From the NCBI RefSeq assembly GCF_000160035.2, contig NZ_KI535370.1, positions 243,617 through 307,616 of the forward strand: a stretch of 64,000 nt of DNA, written 5' to 3'. Made by a program: the position numbers and the translations under genes. How positions within the stretch are numbered: position 1 is the first letter of the stretch; every line of letters begins with the position of its first letter. Of this stretch, positions 44,796-54,309 are shown piece by piece. Under the pieces are notes generated by a model. That model had not been told where the DNA came from. It searched no databases and saw only the letters and a list, made by a program, of their open reading frames with translations. The DNA is from Catonella morbi ATCC 51271. Its GTDB lineage: Bacteria > Bacillota > Clostridia > Lachnospirales > Lachnospiraceae.

Positions 44796-46574
44796 TCAAC
44801 TGCCGACACCTACAAACTGGCTGTTATAAAGTTCTGAATAAAATCCTTTCTTTTCAAGAAGCTCTTCATGATTTCCCTGTTCTATTATCTTTCCTGCCTT
44901 CATTACAAGGATGATATCAGCTTCTTTTATAGTTGAAAGCCTGTGTGCAACTATAAAGCTTGTTCTGCCTTCCATCAAGCGGTTAAATGCTTTTTGGATT
45001 TTGATTTCAGTTCGGGTATCAATGGAAGAAGTTGCTTCATCAAGTATAAGCATAGGAGGCAGCAGAAGCATAACTCTGGTTATACATAAAAGCTGCATCT
45101 GCCCTTTGGAAAGTCCGCTTCCATCCTCATCTATTACTGTATTGTAGCCACCTTTAAGCTTGCTTATAAAACTATGAGAATGAGCCGCCTTCGCCGCTGT
45201 TATTACTTCCTCGTCTGTAGCATCAGGCTTTCCCAAAACTATATTTTCCCTGATAGTACCATTTCTGAGCCAGGTCTCCTGAAGTACCATTCCGTATGAT
45301 TTTCTGAGGCTATGTCTTGTAAGCTCTCTTATATCAGTATTTTCTACCTTTATACTTCCGCTGTCAACATCATAAAATCTCATAAGCAGATTGATAATAG
45401 TTGTCTTGCCACAGCCCGTAGGCCCTACTATGGCTATTCTATGACCCTTTTTCACACTTAGATTAAGCCCTTCTATCAGCTTTTTATCTTTGACATAAGA
45501 AAATGACACATTCTCTAAGTCTATATCGCCTATATTGTTTGTTATTTTTTTATCAATTTCATTTGACTTATCTGCTCCTAGTACAGTTTTCCCGTCTTCT
45601 GCCTCAATATCCTCATTTATAAGTTCAAGAAGTCGCCCTGCACAGGCTATAGCATTTTGAAGCTCGGTAATTATTCCCGAAATTTCATTAAAAGGCTTGG
45701 TATACTGGTTTGCATAAGCCAAAAATGCAGAAAGTCCGCCTACGCTTATACCTCCGTTTACCACCTGAAATGCTCCCACAAGCCCAACCAGAGCATAGAC
45801 AATATTGTTGACAAATCTTGTAGCCGGATTGGTGATTGATGAAAAAAATATAGCTTTAAGAGAAGCCTTTTCTATTTTTTCATTTATTTCGTCAAAGGCC
45901 TCAACTACCTTTTCTTCCCTGCCATAAGCCTTGACAACCTCCATACCTCCTATCATTTCGTTAATCAAAGAGGTCTGCTCCGCTCTGGTTTCGGACTGTA
46001 GCTTAAAGAAAGAATAGGTATGCTTAGAAATAAAGCGTGCTACAAGTAAGGACAACGGAGTCAGCACCATTACTATAAGTGCCGTAAATATATCAATTCT
46101 GAGCATAAATACAAGAGTGCCCAGTATGGTTGCAATTCCTGTAAAGCTCTGTGTAAATCCAAGCAAAAGTCCGTCTGAGAACTGGTCTGCATCTGCAATT
46201 ACCCTGCTTACTATATCACCTGTAGAATGTGAATCCAAATAACTTAAAGGAAGCCTTTCAATCCTTTTAAAAGCATCATTTCTGATATCCCTTACTACGT
46301 TATAGGCTATTTTATTATTTATAGTAGTCATCAGCCATTGAAACAGTGAGGTAGTACCTGCAACTATGACTGCTGTTATAATTATTTCAAATATTTTATC
46401 AAACTTTGTCTGCCCGCTTCCCACTATAAGGTCAATGGCATCACCGAATAATATAGGCAGATACAATGTCAAAACCACTGTAATCATCGCCATTACAAGT
46501 GATACAAAAAGCAGTATTTTATAATGTCCTATATAAGCAAGAACTGCTTTAATTATCTTTTTGTTATCTTTCAT
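44796..46574 (-). CDS. ABC exporter half-transporter (subunit 2)
   Basis: This 592-residue protein has six predicted membrane helices followed by an ATPase domain with Walker A GPTGCGKTT, a degenerate signature LSKGQ in place of LSGGQ, Walker B LILDEATSSID with the catalytic Glu, and a His switch. It pairs with the gene directly upstream to form a heterodimeric multidrug or lipid exporter. The ATG at 46574 follows GGGAG; an ATG 12 bases upstream overlaps the partner's stop. Confidence 0.92.
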   Translation of the reverse strand: MKDNKKIIKAVLAYIGHYKILLFVSLVMAMITVVLTLYLPILFGDAIDLIVGSGQTKFDKIFEIIITAVIVAGTTSLFQWLMTTINNKIAYNVVRDIRNDAFKRIERLPLSYLDSHSTGDIVSRVIADADQFSDGLLLGFTQSFTGIATILGTLVFMLRIDIFTALIVMVLTPLSLLVARFISKHTYSFFKLQSETRAEQTSLINEMIGGMEVVKAYGREEKVVEAFDEINEKIEKASLKAIFFSSITNPATRFVNNIVYALVGLVGAFQVVNGGISVGGLSAFLAYANQYTKPFNEISGIITELQNAIACAGRLLELINEDIEAEDGKTVLGADKSNEIDKKITNNIGDIDLENVSFSYVKDKKLIEGLNLSVKKGHRIAIVGPTGCGKTTIINLLMRFYDVDSGSIKVENTDIRELTRHSLRKSYGMVLQETWLRNGTIRENIVLGKPDATDEEVITAAKAAHSHSFISKLKGGYNTVIDEDGSGLSKGQMQLLCITRVMLLLPPMLILDEATSSIDTRTEIKIQKAFNRLMEGRTSFIVAHRLSTIKEADIILVMKAGKIIEQGNHEELLEKKGFYSELYNSQFVGVGS

Positions 46575-46585
46575 ATTTACTCCCA

Positions 46586-48316
46586 TTATTTATACTGAGA
46601 ATTATAAATCTCTTTATATACCTCACAATTTCCAAGCAACTCTTCGTGCTTTCCGAGCCCTACCATATCGCCGTCATCCAGCACTACTATCTTATCTGCC
46701 TTCATAATCGAAGAAGTACGCTGAGATACTATAAATACTGTCGGCTTATAATCCAGTGCATTAATAGCTTTTCTAAGTGCTAAATCTGTTGCATAGTCAA
46801 GGGCGGATGAACTGTCATCAAGAATAAGAATTTCAGGCTTGCCTACAATCGCTCTTGCGATAGAAAGTCGTTGTTTCTGTCCGCCGGAAAGGTTTCTGCC
46901 TTCCTGTTCTATTATAAAATCAAGTTTCCCTTCTTTGGAATTTATTACATCTTCTGCCTGAGCTATATGTATTGCTTCCATTATCTCATCATCAGTCGCG
47001 GTTTCATTTCCCCATTTTATATTATCCCTTATACTTCCCTTAAAAAGTGAAGCTTTCTGTAAAACAACAGCCACTGTTTTTCTAAGTTCCTTAAAGGTAT
47101 AATCAGCTACAGCCTTCCCTTTAACCCTTATTTCACCTTCACTTACATCATAAAATCTTGGAATAAGGCTGACCAGAGAGGTCTTTCCCGAACCTGTTCC
47201 TCCGATTATACCTATAGTTTCACCTTTTTTTACAGTAAAACTTATATTATTCAAAGCATTTTCTTCTTTATCTGCGGAAGCCCTACCATTATAGTTTAGA
47301 GTTACATCTTTAAATTCAACTATACTGTCTGCATTTTCATTTTTAATAAAAGCATCTGTGCCTTCTTCCATGCCCGGCTCTATTTCAAGTATGCTCTGTA
47401 CCCTGTTGCCACAGGCTATTGAACGGGTAATATTAAGGAACATATTTGCAAATTTTACAAGCTCTATAAGAATCTGCGACATATAGTTATAAAGTGCCAC
47501 AATCTGTCCTTTAGTGAGGACACCGTCTTCAACACGAACAGCCCCCTTATATATCAGTGCCGCTATACCTATATTTATAATTACATAAGTCAGGGGGTTC
47601 ATCAAAGAAGATACCATTCCAACCTTTTTACTTATGCCGGTTAAAAATGCATTGGAAGCCTCAAAGTTCTTTATTTCCTCATCTTCCTTGCAAAATGCTC
47701 TAATAACTCTTACTCCGGTAAGATTTTCCCTTGTCTTTCCAAGCACCTTGTCAAGAGCTGATTGAACTTCCTTATACCTTGGAATACACCAATGCATGAC
47801 TCCAAATACAACAGCGGACAGCACAATTATGGTAATTACGAAGATAACCGCAATTTGAGTATCTATGGTAAATGCCATAACTACCGCACCAAGCACTATA
47901 AACGGTGAACGAAGAAACAGCCTGAGCGTAAGGTTGACACCGGTCTGAATCTGGTTCATATCACTTGTAAGTCTTGTTATAAGTGTATTGGTACCAAGCC
48001 TGTCTATATCTGAAAATGAAAGCTTCTGAATATGGGAAAATACTGCGTGTTTCACCTGTTTAATAAAACCGACACTGGCTTTGGCCGCAAAAAACTGGGC
48101 TGTAATTGAAAATGTAAGCCCCACAAAGCCCAGTCCTACAAGCACAAGACAGAGCCTTATTATAAGTCCCTTATCATTGCCGCCTATTCCTTTATCTATT
48201 ATATACGCCATCACAAGCGGTACTATGAGGTCAAGGCAGGCTTCAAATAGTTTGAAAAGAGGACCTAAGATACTTTCCATAGTGTAATCTCTGATGTATA
48301 TCAATAATTTCCTCAA
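46586..48316 (-). CDS. ABC exporter half-transporter (subunit 1)
   Basis: This 576-residue partner of the next gene has six predicted helices, Walker A GGTGSGKT, a canonical signature LSGGQKQR and Walker B ILILDDSSSALD, where the usual catalytic Glu is Asp. The pair therefore has one degenerate and one consensus ATP site, as in heterodimeric exporters of the TM287/288 or LmrCD kind. The start is TTG at 48316 behind AGGAG. The substrate is unknown. Confidence 0.92.
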   Translation of the reverse strand: MRKLLIYIRDYTMESILGPLFKLFEACLDLIVPLVMAYIIDKGIGGNDKGLIIRLCLVLVGLGFVGLTFSITAQFFAAKASVGFIKQVKHAVFSHIQKLSFSDIDRLGTNTLITRLTSDMNQIQTGVNLTLRLFLRSPFIVLGAVVMAFTIDTQIAVIFVITIIVLSAVVFGVMHWCIPRYKEVQSALDKVLGKTRENLTGVRVIRAFCKEDEEIKNFEASNAFLTGISKKVGMVSSLMNPLTYVIINIGIAALIYKGAVRVEDGVLTKGQIVALYNYMSQILIELVKFANMFLNITRSIACGNRVQSILEIEPGMEEGTDAFIKNENADSIVEFKDVTLNYNGRASADKEENALNNISFTVKKGETIGIIGGTGSGKTSLVSLIPRFYDVSEGEIRVKGKAVADYTFKELRKTVAVVLQKASLFKGSIRDNIKWGNETATDDEIMEAIHIAQAEDVINSKEGKLDFIIEQEGRNLSGGQKQRLSIARAIVGKPEILILDDSSSALDYATDLALRKAINALDYKPTVFIVSQRTSSIMKADKIVVLDDGDMVGLGKHEELLGNCEVYKEIYNSQYK

Positions 48317-48566
48317 TGTTTGTCTCCTAAGTTATCGAATTTAACCTACATAGTATAGCACAACTGTAAAGGCAAAAAAATCCCCTTACAGTTCTTTTAC
48401 TAAAACTGCAAGGGAAAAGTATATATTCTGTATCTTTTCTCCCTATCGAAATTCCTATATCTTTTTGCTATAATTTCCTTAAAAAGTGTAACCTATTCCC
48501 TCTAAAAAGTGTTTATAAGGGTGAAAGCCATTTACCAATATACCAAAAAGAAAGGAAATCGCCATC
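48317..48566. promoter_or_regulatory. Divergent promoter region between ABC exporter and sigma factor
   Basis: It holds TATACT (about 48346-48351, minus strand) for the exporter, TATAAT (48469-48474, plus strand) for the sigma gene, a direct repeat TAAAAAGTGT (48480-48489 and 48503-48512) that may be an auto-regulatory ECF site, and the CCCCTTACAG hairpin at 48381-48417. Confidence 0.4.
48381..48417. repeat. CCCCTTGCA hairpin, copy 1
   Basis: CCCCTTACAGTT with AACTGCAAGGG forms a hairpin flanked by A and T runs. The same hairpin, with a changed loop, is at 50429-50463 and 52044-52079. Here it lies between two divergent promoters, where a terminator has no obvious gene to end. Confidence 0.6.
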
Positions 48567-49127
48567 TTGGATGATAAAAGAATCGTTGAACTATACCTTC
48601 TTCGTGACGAAGCTGCAATAGAGCATACCAAAGAGAAATATGGTAACCGGCTGCGCAGTTTATCTTATGGAATAGTTGCTGACAGTCAGACCGCTGAGGA
48701 ATGTGAAAATGATACCTATATGAAAATCTGGAATACTGTACCTCCACATGAGCCGAGAACTTACCTTTATCCATTTCTTGCGCGCATAATTCGCCATATT
48801 TCTCTAAACTGCTGCCGCAGTCGTAACAGTTTAAAGCGTAGTGCTTTTGTATGTGAACTGACCTCAGAAATGGAACAATGTATACCTTCACAAAATGACC
48901 TGTCCTGTCTGATAGATGATATTGCATTTGGTGAAGCTATCAATAGTTTTCTAAGTTCACTAAACAAAGAAAAAAGAACCATCTTTGTCAGGAGATATTG
49001 GTATCTGGATTCTATAGAAAATATAGCCACACGATTTGCTTTATCTGAAAGTAAAGTTAAAACTACTCTATTCCGCTGTCGTGGTAAGCTGCGTGAGCAT
49101 CTTGAGAAGGAGGGATACACTATATGA
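48567..49127 (+). CDS. ECF-type RNA polymerase sigma factor
   Basis: This 186-residue sigma-70 family protein has region 2 at about 15-85 (AEECENDTYMKIWN) and region 4 at about 125-180 (KEKRTIFVRRYWYLDSIENIA with the helix-turn-helix RFALSESKVKTTLFRCRGKL). The start is TTG at 48567 behind AAGGAAA. The next gene overlaps by four bases (ATGA) and encodes its likely anti-sigma factor. The regulon is unknown. The divergent ABC exporter is the nearest candidate target. Confidence 0.88.
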   Translation: MDDKRIVELYLLRDEAAIEHTKEKYGNRLRSLSYGIVADSQTAEECENDTYMKIWNTVPPHEPRTYLYPFLARIIRHISLNCCRSRNSLKRSAFVCELTSEMEQCIPSQNDLSCLIDDIAFGEAINSFLSSLNKEKRTIFVRRYWYLDSIENIATRFALSESKVKTTLFRCRGKLREHLEKEGYTI

Positions 49128-50419
49128 ACGGAAATGAATTTTTAGATAAAATGGAACTTATTAAGCCTGAATACGTTGAAGAAGCTGATATTAAGCCTAA
49201 AAAGCAGATGGCTAACCGGATTAAATGGGTTTCTTTGGCTGCAGGTATTACACTTGTTATTTTTGCAGGAACTAAGCTTTTGTCACAAAATAATCCAGTA
49301 CAAAATACTCAAATTAATAGCAATACTTTAGCACATGACAATGTTGCTAAAGATTCTACTGTACAAAATACTACCGGTAATAAGCCTGATCTTCCAAAGC
49401 TTACCATTACTGAGAATAATATAGATGGAATGGGTTTTGAGGGGTATATGGCTTATGATATCTCAGAACTTATAAATGCAAATCCATGGCAGGAAGATAT
49501 TCCCCTGACTACACTGCCTGTATATAAAAGAGCTGTGGACGTGCGTTCCTCTTACTCTATTGTAACCGGAGCGGATTGGGATAAAATAAAAGAGTTTATT
49601 TTAACCACAGCTGAAAGACTCGGACTGGATAAAAATAAAGTTATAGTTACTGATAATTTTGACCAAAATGAACTACAATGGAAAAATATAGAAAAATCAA
49701 GAAAAAATGATCCTTCCATACCTTATGGCCATCTTCCTACAGATTCACTTATAATAAATGCAGATGGTGTAGAAATTGAAGCAGACCAGTTTATGACTAT
49801 CGGAATCTCTTTTACTCCGGCTCTTTCCCTTCCGGATAATTTTAATTTTGATTATCATGCTTCATATAAGGATAATGTTGTTGCCGCCGATTATTTTAAA
49901 ACTAAGTATAAAAATCTGATAGGCTTTGATAATCCACAGGTAAATATTACAGGCGGTAACTACAATATTTATGCTGAGCAGAGCTTTGATATTGAATTTT
50001 ATAATAAAAGCAGTGATTATACTGAAAACATTATAAACTATAATTTTAACCGGGTAATATTCTGTCATAATAATGAAAATTCTCTTAATTTTATAAGAAT
50101 TTTCAAGCCGGATTTAACTAAAAAGCTTGGAAATTATCCTATTATAAGCGCAGTACAGGCAAGAGAATTGCTTATAAAAGGCAATTATTCGACCTCTGTT
50201 CCTTACAAAATGCCGGGAGAGAAATATATCAGAAAAGTTGAACTTGTCTACCGTACAAGCGAAATGGAAGAAATTTATATGCCTTATTACCGGTTCTATA
50301 CAGAATTACCGGAAGAAAAACCGGAACATGGGTTAAAAACTTATGGCGCATATTATGTACCTGCTGTTGAAGGCTCTTATCTTACCAATATGCCTGTCTA
50401 TGACGGAAGATTTAATTAA
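49124..50419 (+). CDS. Probable membrane anti-sigma factor with extracellular domain
   Basis: This 431-residue protein has a short cytoplasmic part (1-32), one membrane helix (about 34-53, WVSLAAGITLVIFAG) and a large external region (about 60-431) with no family I can name. The gene is translationally coupled to the ECF sigma gene, the usual layout of sigma/anti-sigma pairs. The outer part would be the signal sensor. Anti-sigma function is inferred from topology and coupling. Confidence 0.72.
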   Translation: MNGNEFLDKMELIKPEYVEEADIKPKKQMANRIKWVSLAAGITLVIFAGTKLLSQNNPVQNTQINSNTLAHDNVAKDSTVQNTTGNKPDLPKLTITENNIDGMGFEGYMAYDISELINANPWQEDIPLTTLPVYKRAVDVRSSYSIVTGADWDKIKEFILTTAERLGLDKNKVIVTDNFDQNELQWKNIEKSRKNDPSIPYGHLPTDSLIINADGVEIEADQFMTIGISFTPALSLPDNFNFDYHASYKDNVVAADYFKTKYKNLIGFDNPQVNITGGNYNIYAEQSFDIEFYNKSSDYTENIINYNFNRVIFCHNNENSLNFIRIFKPDLTKKLGNYPIISAVQARELLIKGNYSTSVPYKMPGEKYIRKVELVYRTSEMEEIYMPYYRFYTELPEEKPEHGLKTYGAYYVPAVEGSYLTNMPVYDGRFN

Positions 50420-50428
50420 TAAGAAAAA

Positions 50429-50463
50429 TCCCCTTGCAACTGCTTATTAAAATTGCAAGGGGA
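50429..50463. terminator. Bidirectional terminator (CCCCTTGCA hairpin, copy 2)
   Basis: TCCCCTTGCAA and TTGCAAGGGGA flank a 13-base loop, with A runs on the left and T-rich DNA on the right. It separates the anti-sigma gene from the convergent metY gene. Confidence 0.75.
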
Positions 50464-50503
50464 AAATCTTTTTAACATCATTTAAGAATTACATCATTGC
50501 TTA

Positions 50504-51784
50504 TTATAATGCTGCAAATCCTTCTTCAAGATCCGCTATAATATCATCTATATGTTCTGTTCCTATTGAAAGCCTTATTGTATTAGGTTTAATATTCTGT
50601 TCTGCAAGCTCCTCTTTTGAAAGCTGAGAATGAGTTGTAGATGCAGGATGAATTACAAGTGACTTTACATCAGCAACATTTGCAAGGAGAGAGAAAATCT
50701 TCAGATTGTCTATAAACTTCCAAGCTTCTTCCTGGCCTCCTTTAATTTCAAAGGTAAAGATGGAAGCCCCTCCGTTAGGGAAATACTTTTTATAGAGATT
50801 GTGGTCAGGATGTTCTTCAATCGAAGGATGGTTTACCTTCTCAACCTTAGGATGATTTTTTAGATATTCAATCACCTTCTTTGTATTTTCACTGTGCCTG
50901 TCCAGTCTCAAAGACAATGTTTCAACTCCCTGTAAAAGAAGGAAGGCATTAAACGGTGATAGCGTTGCACCGGTATCTCTTAAGAGGATAGCACGAATAT
51001 AGGTTACAAAGGCTGCCTGTCCAACCGCATCATAAAATGATATCCCATGATAGCTCGGATTAGGCGCAGATATATTAACAAACTTTCCGCTTTCCTTCCA
51101 GTTAAACTTGCCTGACTCAATTATGACTCCGCCCAGGGTGGTTCCATGACCTCCTATGAACTTTGTCGCAGAATGAACTACAATATCTGCTCCATGCTCT
51201 ATCGGTCTGATGAGATAAGGTGTTCCGAAAGTGTTATCCACTACAACAGGAAGTCCATATTTATGAGCAAGCTGTGAAACTGCATCAATATCAGGAATAT
51301 CACTGTTAGGATTTCCAAGAGTTTCTATAAAAACAGCTCTTGTATTATCTTTTATGGAAGCTTCAACTTCACTTAGATTATGTATATCAACAAAGCTGGT
51401 TTCAATCCCGTATTGAGGAAGTGTATGTGCCAGAAGATTATAGCTTCCGCCATAAATTGTTTTTTGTGCTACTATATGTCCTCCGTTTGCCGCTAAAGCT
51501 TCAATCGTATAAGTTATTGCCGCCGAACCTGAGGCAAGAGCAAGGGCTGCACTTCCGCCCTCTAAAGCAGCTATTCTTTTTTCCAAAACTTCCTGTGTTG
51601 AATTGGTAAGTCTGCCATAGATATTGCCCGGATCTGCTAAGCCAAATCTGTCTGCTGCGTGTTTACTGTTATGAAATACATAAGATGTTGTCTGATAAAT
51701 AGGTACTGCTCTGGCATCTGTTACAGGATCTGCTTCTTCCTGTCCAACATGTAACTGTAAAGTCTCAAATTTATATTTGCTCAT
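50504..51784 (-). CDS. metY: O-acetylhomoserine sulfhydrylase (MetY family)
   Basis: This 426-residue PLP enzyme of the Cys/Met metabolism group has the PLP Lys in VVHSATKFIGGHGT and typical segments (FETLQLHVGQEEADP, TRAVFIETLGNPNSDIPD). It makes homocysteine from O-acetylhomoserine and sulfide. The ATG at 51784 follows AAGGAG. I looked for a SAM-sensing leader upstream (its conserved GATGAAAC core) and found none, so its regulation is unclear. Confidence 0.92.
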   Translation of the reverse strand: MSKYKFETLQLHVGQEEADPVTDARAVPIYQTTSYVFHNSKHAADRFGLADPGNIYGRLTNSTQEVLEKRIAALEGGSAALALASGSAAITYTIEALAANGGHIVAQKTIYGGSYNLLAHTLPQYGIETSFVDIHNLSEVEASIKDNTRAVFIETLGNPNSDIPDIDAVSQLAHKYGLPVVVDNTFGTPYLIRPIEHGADIVVHSATKFIGGHGTTLGGVIIESGKFNWKESGKFVNISAPNPSYHGISFYDAVGQAAFVTYIRAILLRDTGATLSPFNAFLLLQGVETLSLRLDRHSENTKKVIEYLKNHPKVEKVNHPSIEEHPDHNLYKKYFPNGGASIFTFEIKGGQEEAWKFIDNLKIFSLLANVADVKSLVIHPASTTHSQLSKEELAEQNIKPNTIRLSIGTEHIDDIIADLEEGFAAL

Positions 51785-52142
51785 AGTATCAATCTCCTTT
51801 TCTGATGATATTGTGTTTACTCTTAACATAACCGGTTGTTTTTTGATGGGATTATATTATCACCTTTTTTATCATTTGAAAAATCGATTGATTTTATGCT
51901 TTGTTATAAATATAGCTTATATCAACAATATATAACCCAAGTAATTTTATAAGAACCGGGCAAACATCCTAAAAGATTATTATATTATGATGTTGGTGTC
52001 AAAAGAAGGATATAATATAACATACCGTAAATGCAAGAAAAAATCCCCTTGCAATTTCTTAATTGAAAATGCAAGGGGAAATGCAAAGGAAAAATGTACA
52101 GTAACAGCCATAGAATTTCTTCTTTATCAGAACTTGGTTTAC
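51785..52142. other. Intergenic region upstream of metY
   Basis: This 358-base stretch is AT-rich. The third CCCCTTGCA hairpin lies at 52044-52079 and a TATAAT at about 51850 may serve metY. I see no gene. Confidence 0.5.
52044..52079 (-). terminator. Terminator of the WG-repeat gene (CCCCTTGCA hairpin, copy 3)
   Basis: TCCCCTTGCA and TGCAAGGGGA pair around a loop that can extend the stem (ATTTC with GAAAA), and a T run follows on the minus strand. Confidence 0.7.
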
Positions 52143-53450
52143 TTAATATCTGCCCACTCTATATAACGCACCATATTTTAAAGGTATTATCACCTTTCCT
52201 GTTTTATTAATAAAACCAAATTTCAATTCCTTGTCTATCTCTTTACCGACAAGAGCTAATCCTTCATTAAAATACCAAGTAACATCATACTTTAGAGGAA
52301 TTATCATTTTACCTTTTCTATTTACGAAACCCGATTTGCCATTCCAACGCACCAGCATTAAACCTTCTATAAATTGAGTAGAGTCCTCAGTAACATCATA
52401 TTTTATTGGTATTACTTTCTTACCTTGTTTATTTATAAAACCAAATTTATATCCTTTTGACACATAAAGTAAGCCATTTTGATATCCGAACCCTATACTG
52501 TCATAATTTAATTTAAGGGCTGTTTTACCTTTCTTGTCTATACATACATTCTTGCCATTTTTAATTACAATCGCTAATCCCTCACTAAAAGAACATACAT
52601 TGTCATACTTTAATGCTATTACTTCTTTACCTAGTTTATTTACAAACCCCCATTTACCGGCCTTCTCTACAGCTGCTAAACCCTCACTAAAAAATCTTAC
52701 GTTATCATACTTTAACGGCACTACTTCCTGACCTTGGTTATTTACAAAACCATATTTATCATCCTTATATACACCAATTAAACCCTCAATAGAAATTCCG
52801 ACTCCATCATATTTTATTTCTACTACTTCCTTACCTTGGTTATTAACAAGCCCCCATTTACCATCCATCTGTACAGCTGCTAAACCCTTGTAAAATTCCG
52901 TCTTTTTGTCATACCTTAATGAAACTGCCTCATCACCTTGGATATTGACAAAACCCCATTTACCATCCAGCTGTACAGCAGCTAAACCCTCTTTAAAATT
53001 TCCCACACTATCATACTTTAATGGCACTACTTCCTTCCCTTGTTTATCAACAAAACCATATTTACCATTCTTACTCACGCCTGCTAAACCCTCGCTAAAA
53101 CAATCAGCCACACCGTCATACATTAGAGGAACTACTATTTCATCTTTTTTATTGATAAAACCATATCTTCCCTTTTTCCCTACCTTACTTACACCTTCTA
53201 CAAAGCCATACGCATAATCATACTTTAGCGGTATGACTATTTTACCTTTTTTATCCATGAAACCATAATTACCTTTACCATCGAACTCACTTTGGTCTGA
53301 AATTAAAATCAATCCCCCCATAACTGAGCTGTCACAATAATATTTTTTTGTATCGGCAGCCTTTACTTCTGTAGGTGTTATCAATCCACACAATAGTGTT
53401 ATTATTATAATGAAACTTATTTTTTTTATATGTCCTTTAATCTTATTCAT
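52143..53450 (-). CDS. Secreted WG-repeat protein
   Basis: This 435-residue protein has a signal peptide (about 1-31, cleavage after TEVKA) and 11 tandem repeats of about 33 residues. Each contains a (Y/W)GFxNxxG core followed by KxVxPLKYDxxxxFxEGLA, such as YGFVDKQGKEVVPLKYD and WGFVNKLGKEVIALKYD. Repeat 8 (NVCIDKKG) is the most degenerate. WG repeats form a beta-sheet array of unknown function, often on cell surfaces. It belongs to a run of three exported proteins of unknown role on the same strand. Confidence 0.88.
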   Translation of the reverse strand: MNKIKGHIKKISFIIIITLLCGLITPTEVKAADTKKYYCDSSVMGGLILISDQSEFDGKGNYGFMDKKGKIVIPLKYDYAYGFVEGVSKVGKKGRYGFINKKDEIVVPLMYDGVADCFSEGLAGVSKNGKYGFVDKQGKEVVPLKYDSVGNFKEGLAAVQLDGKWGFVNIQGDEAVSLRYDKKTEFYKGLAAVQMDGKWGLVNNQGKEVVEIKYDGVGISIEGLIGVYKDDKYGFVNNQGQEVVPLKYDNVRFFSEGLAAVEKAGKWGFVNKLGKEVIALKYDNVCSFSEGLAIVIKNGKNVCIDKKGKTALKLNYDSIGFGYQNGLLYVSKGYKFGFINKQGKKVIPIKYDVTEDSTQFIEGLMLVRWNGKSGFVNRKGKMIIPLKYDVTWYFNEGLALVGKEIDKELKFGFINKTGKVIIPLKYGALYRVGRY

Positions 53451-53524
53451 ATCTTCCCACCCTCTTATTTTGATAATTTCCCAAAATATCCCATCTTATT
53501 CCAAGTATTTGCTTTAGATATTCC

Positions 53525-53551
53525 ACAAGATGTTTCTTGAATAATATTGGT
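53525..53551. repeat. MITE-like repeat, partial copy E
   Basis: ACAAGATGTTTCTTGAATAATATTGG resembles the right end of copy B (60308-60334). Only this end is present. It lies at the 3' side of the gene with the in-frame stop. Confidence 0.45.
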
Positions 53552-53556
53552 TTAAC

Positions 53557-54240
53557 TTATTTAACATACTTTTTTATATTATCCAAGGTTACTATATTCC
53601 ATCCACCATTTATTTTTTTGAATTTAGAAGCAAACTTATCATATTTTTCCACAGATATTTCTTTTGGCTTACCATCTACCAGTTTAGTGCAAGTATTCTC
53701 TATTGTTTAATCAGTAAGCATCGAAGTTCTCTCAATGCGATGATAAATTTGAGTAAAAATACCCTTTTTGTCAAGTTTATATATAACTTCGTGGTTGCTG
53801 ATAGTGTCATCTCTTGCACTATAAAATGGTATCATAAGATAATTCTTATACGATAGATAATCATTCTGCCACATCGCATCATCAATCAATGACTTCTCAC
53901 CAATTTCTGATACATAATAAAACTTAGTCTTTATAGCTTTATTATTCTTATTAATATAGACAGCACCGTCTCCTGTTGATCTTCCATTAGCATAGCTGCC
54001 AAAGTATCCTATAAGCAGTTCTTTTTTTCCATCATCATTAATATCAGCAATTATAAAATACGGTTTACCACCCATACCTTCCATTTCAGCTTCTTGAACC
54101 AGGATATCCTTCAATATCTTTACATATTCTTTCTTCACAGCCTTGCTAAGCCCTTTTGCATATGCAGATACAGTGTAATTACCTATTGCAAGCAAAACTA
54201 AGAATAAAACTATAATATAATTTCTTATTCTTTTACTCAC
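53557..54240 (-). pseudogene. Secreted protein gene interrupted by an in-frame ochre codon
   Basis: The frame starts with GTG at 54240 behind AGGAGG. It encodes a signal peptide and 177 residues up to a TAA at 53707-53709, including IIADINDDGKKELLIGYFG, a VCBS- or EF-hand-like acidic turn. The same frame then stays open for 49 more codons (TKLVDGKPKEISVEKYDKFA, later WNIVTLDNIKKYVK) and ends at TAA 53557-53559. The extension is protein-like, so the first stop looks like a recent nonsense change. Without knowing relatives I cannot exclude that the short form is the real product. Confidence 0.6.
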
Positions 54241-54309
54241 TCTATTTTCCTCCTGAAAAATTTGATAATATTCTAACCAAGCTTTTATAGACGAAAATGT
54301 TAATTGGGA

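Noticed and set aside
51785..52142. SAM riboswitch in front of metY
   Set aside because: The conserved GATGAAAC core and GGCCC segment are not present on the minus strand.
52906..53217. Plus-strand frame of 103 residues with repeats
   Set aside because: It is the antisense image of the WG-repeat array, whose periodicity creates repeated open frames.
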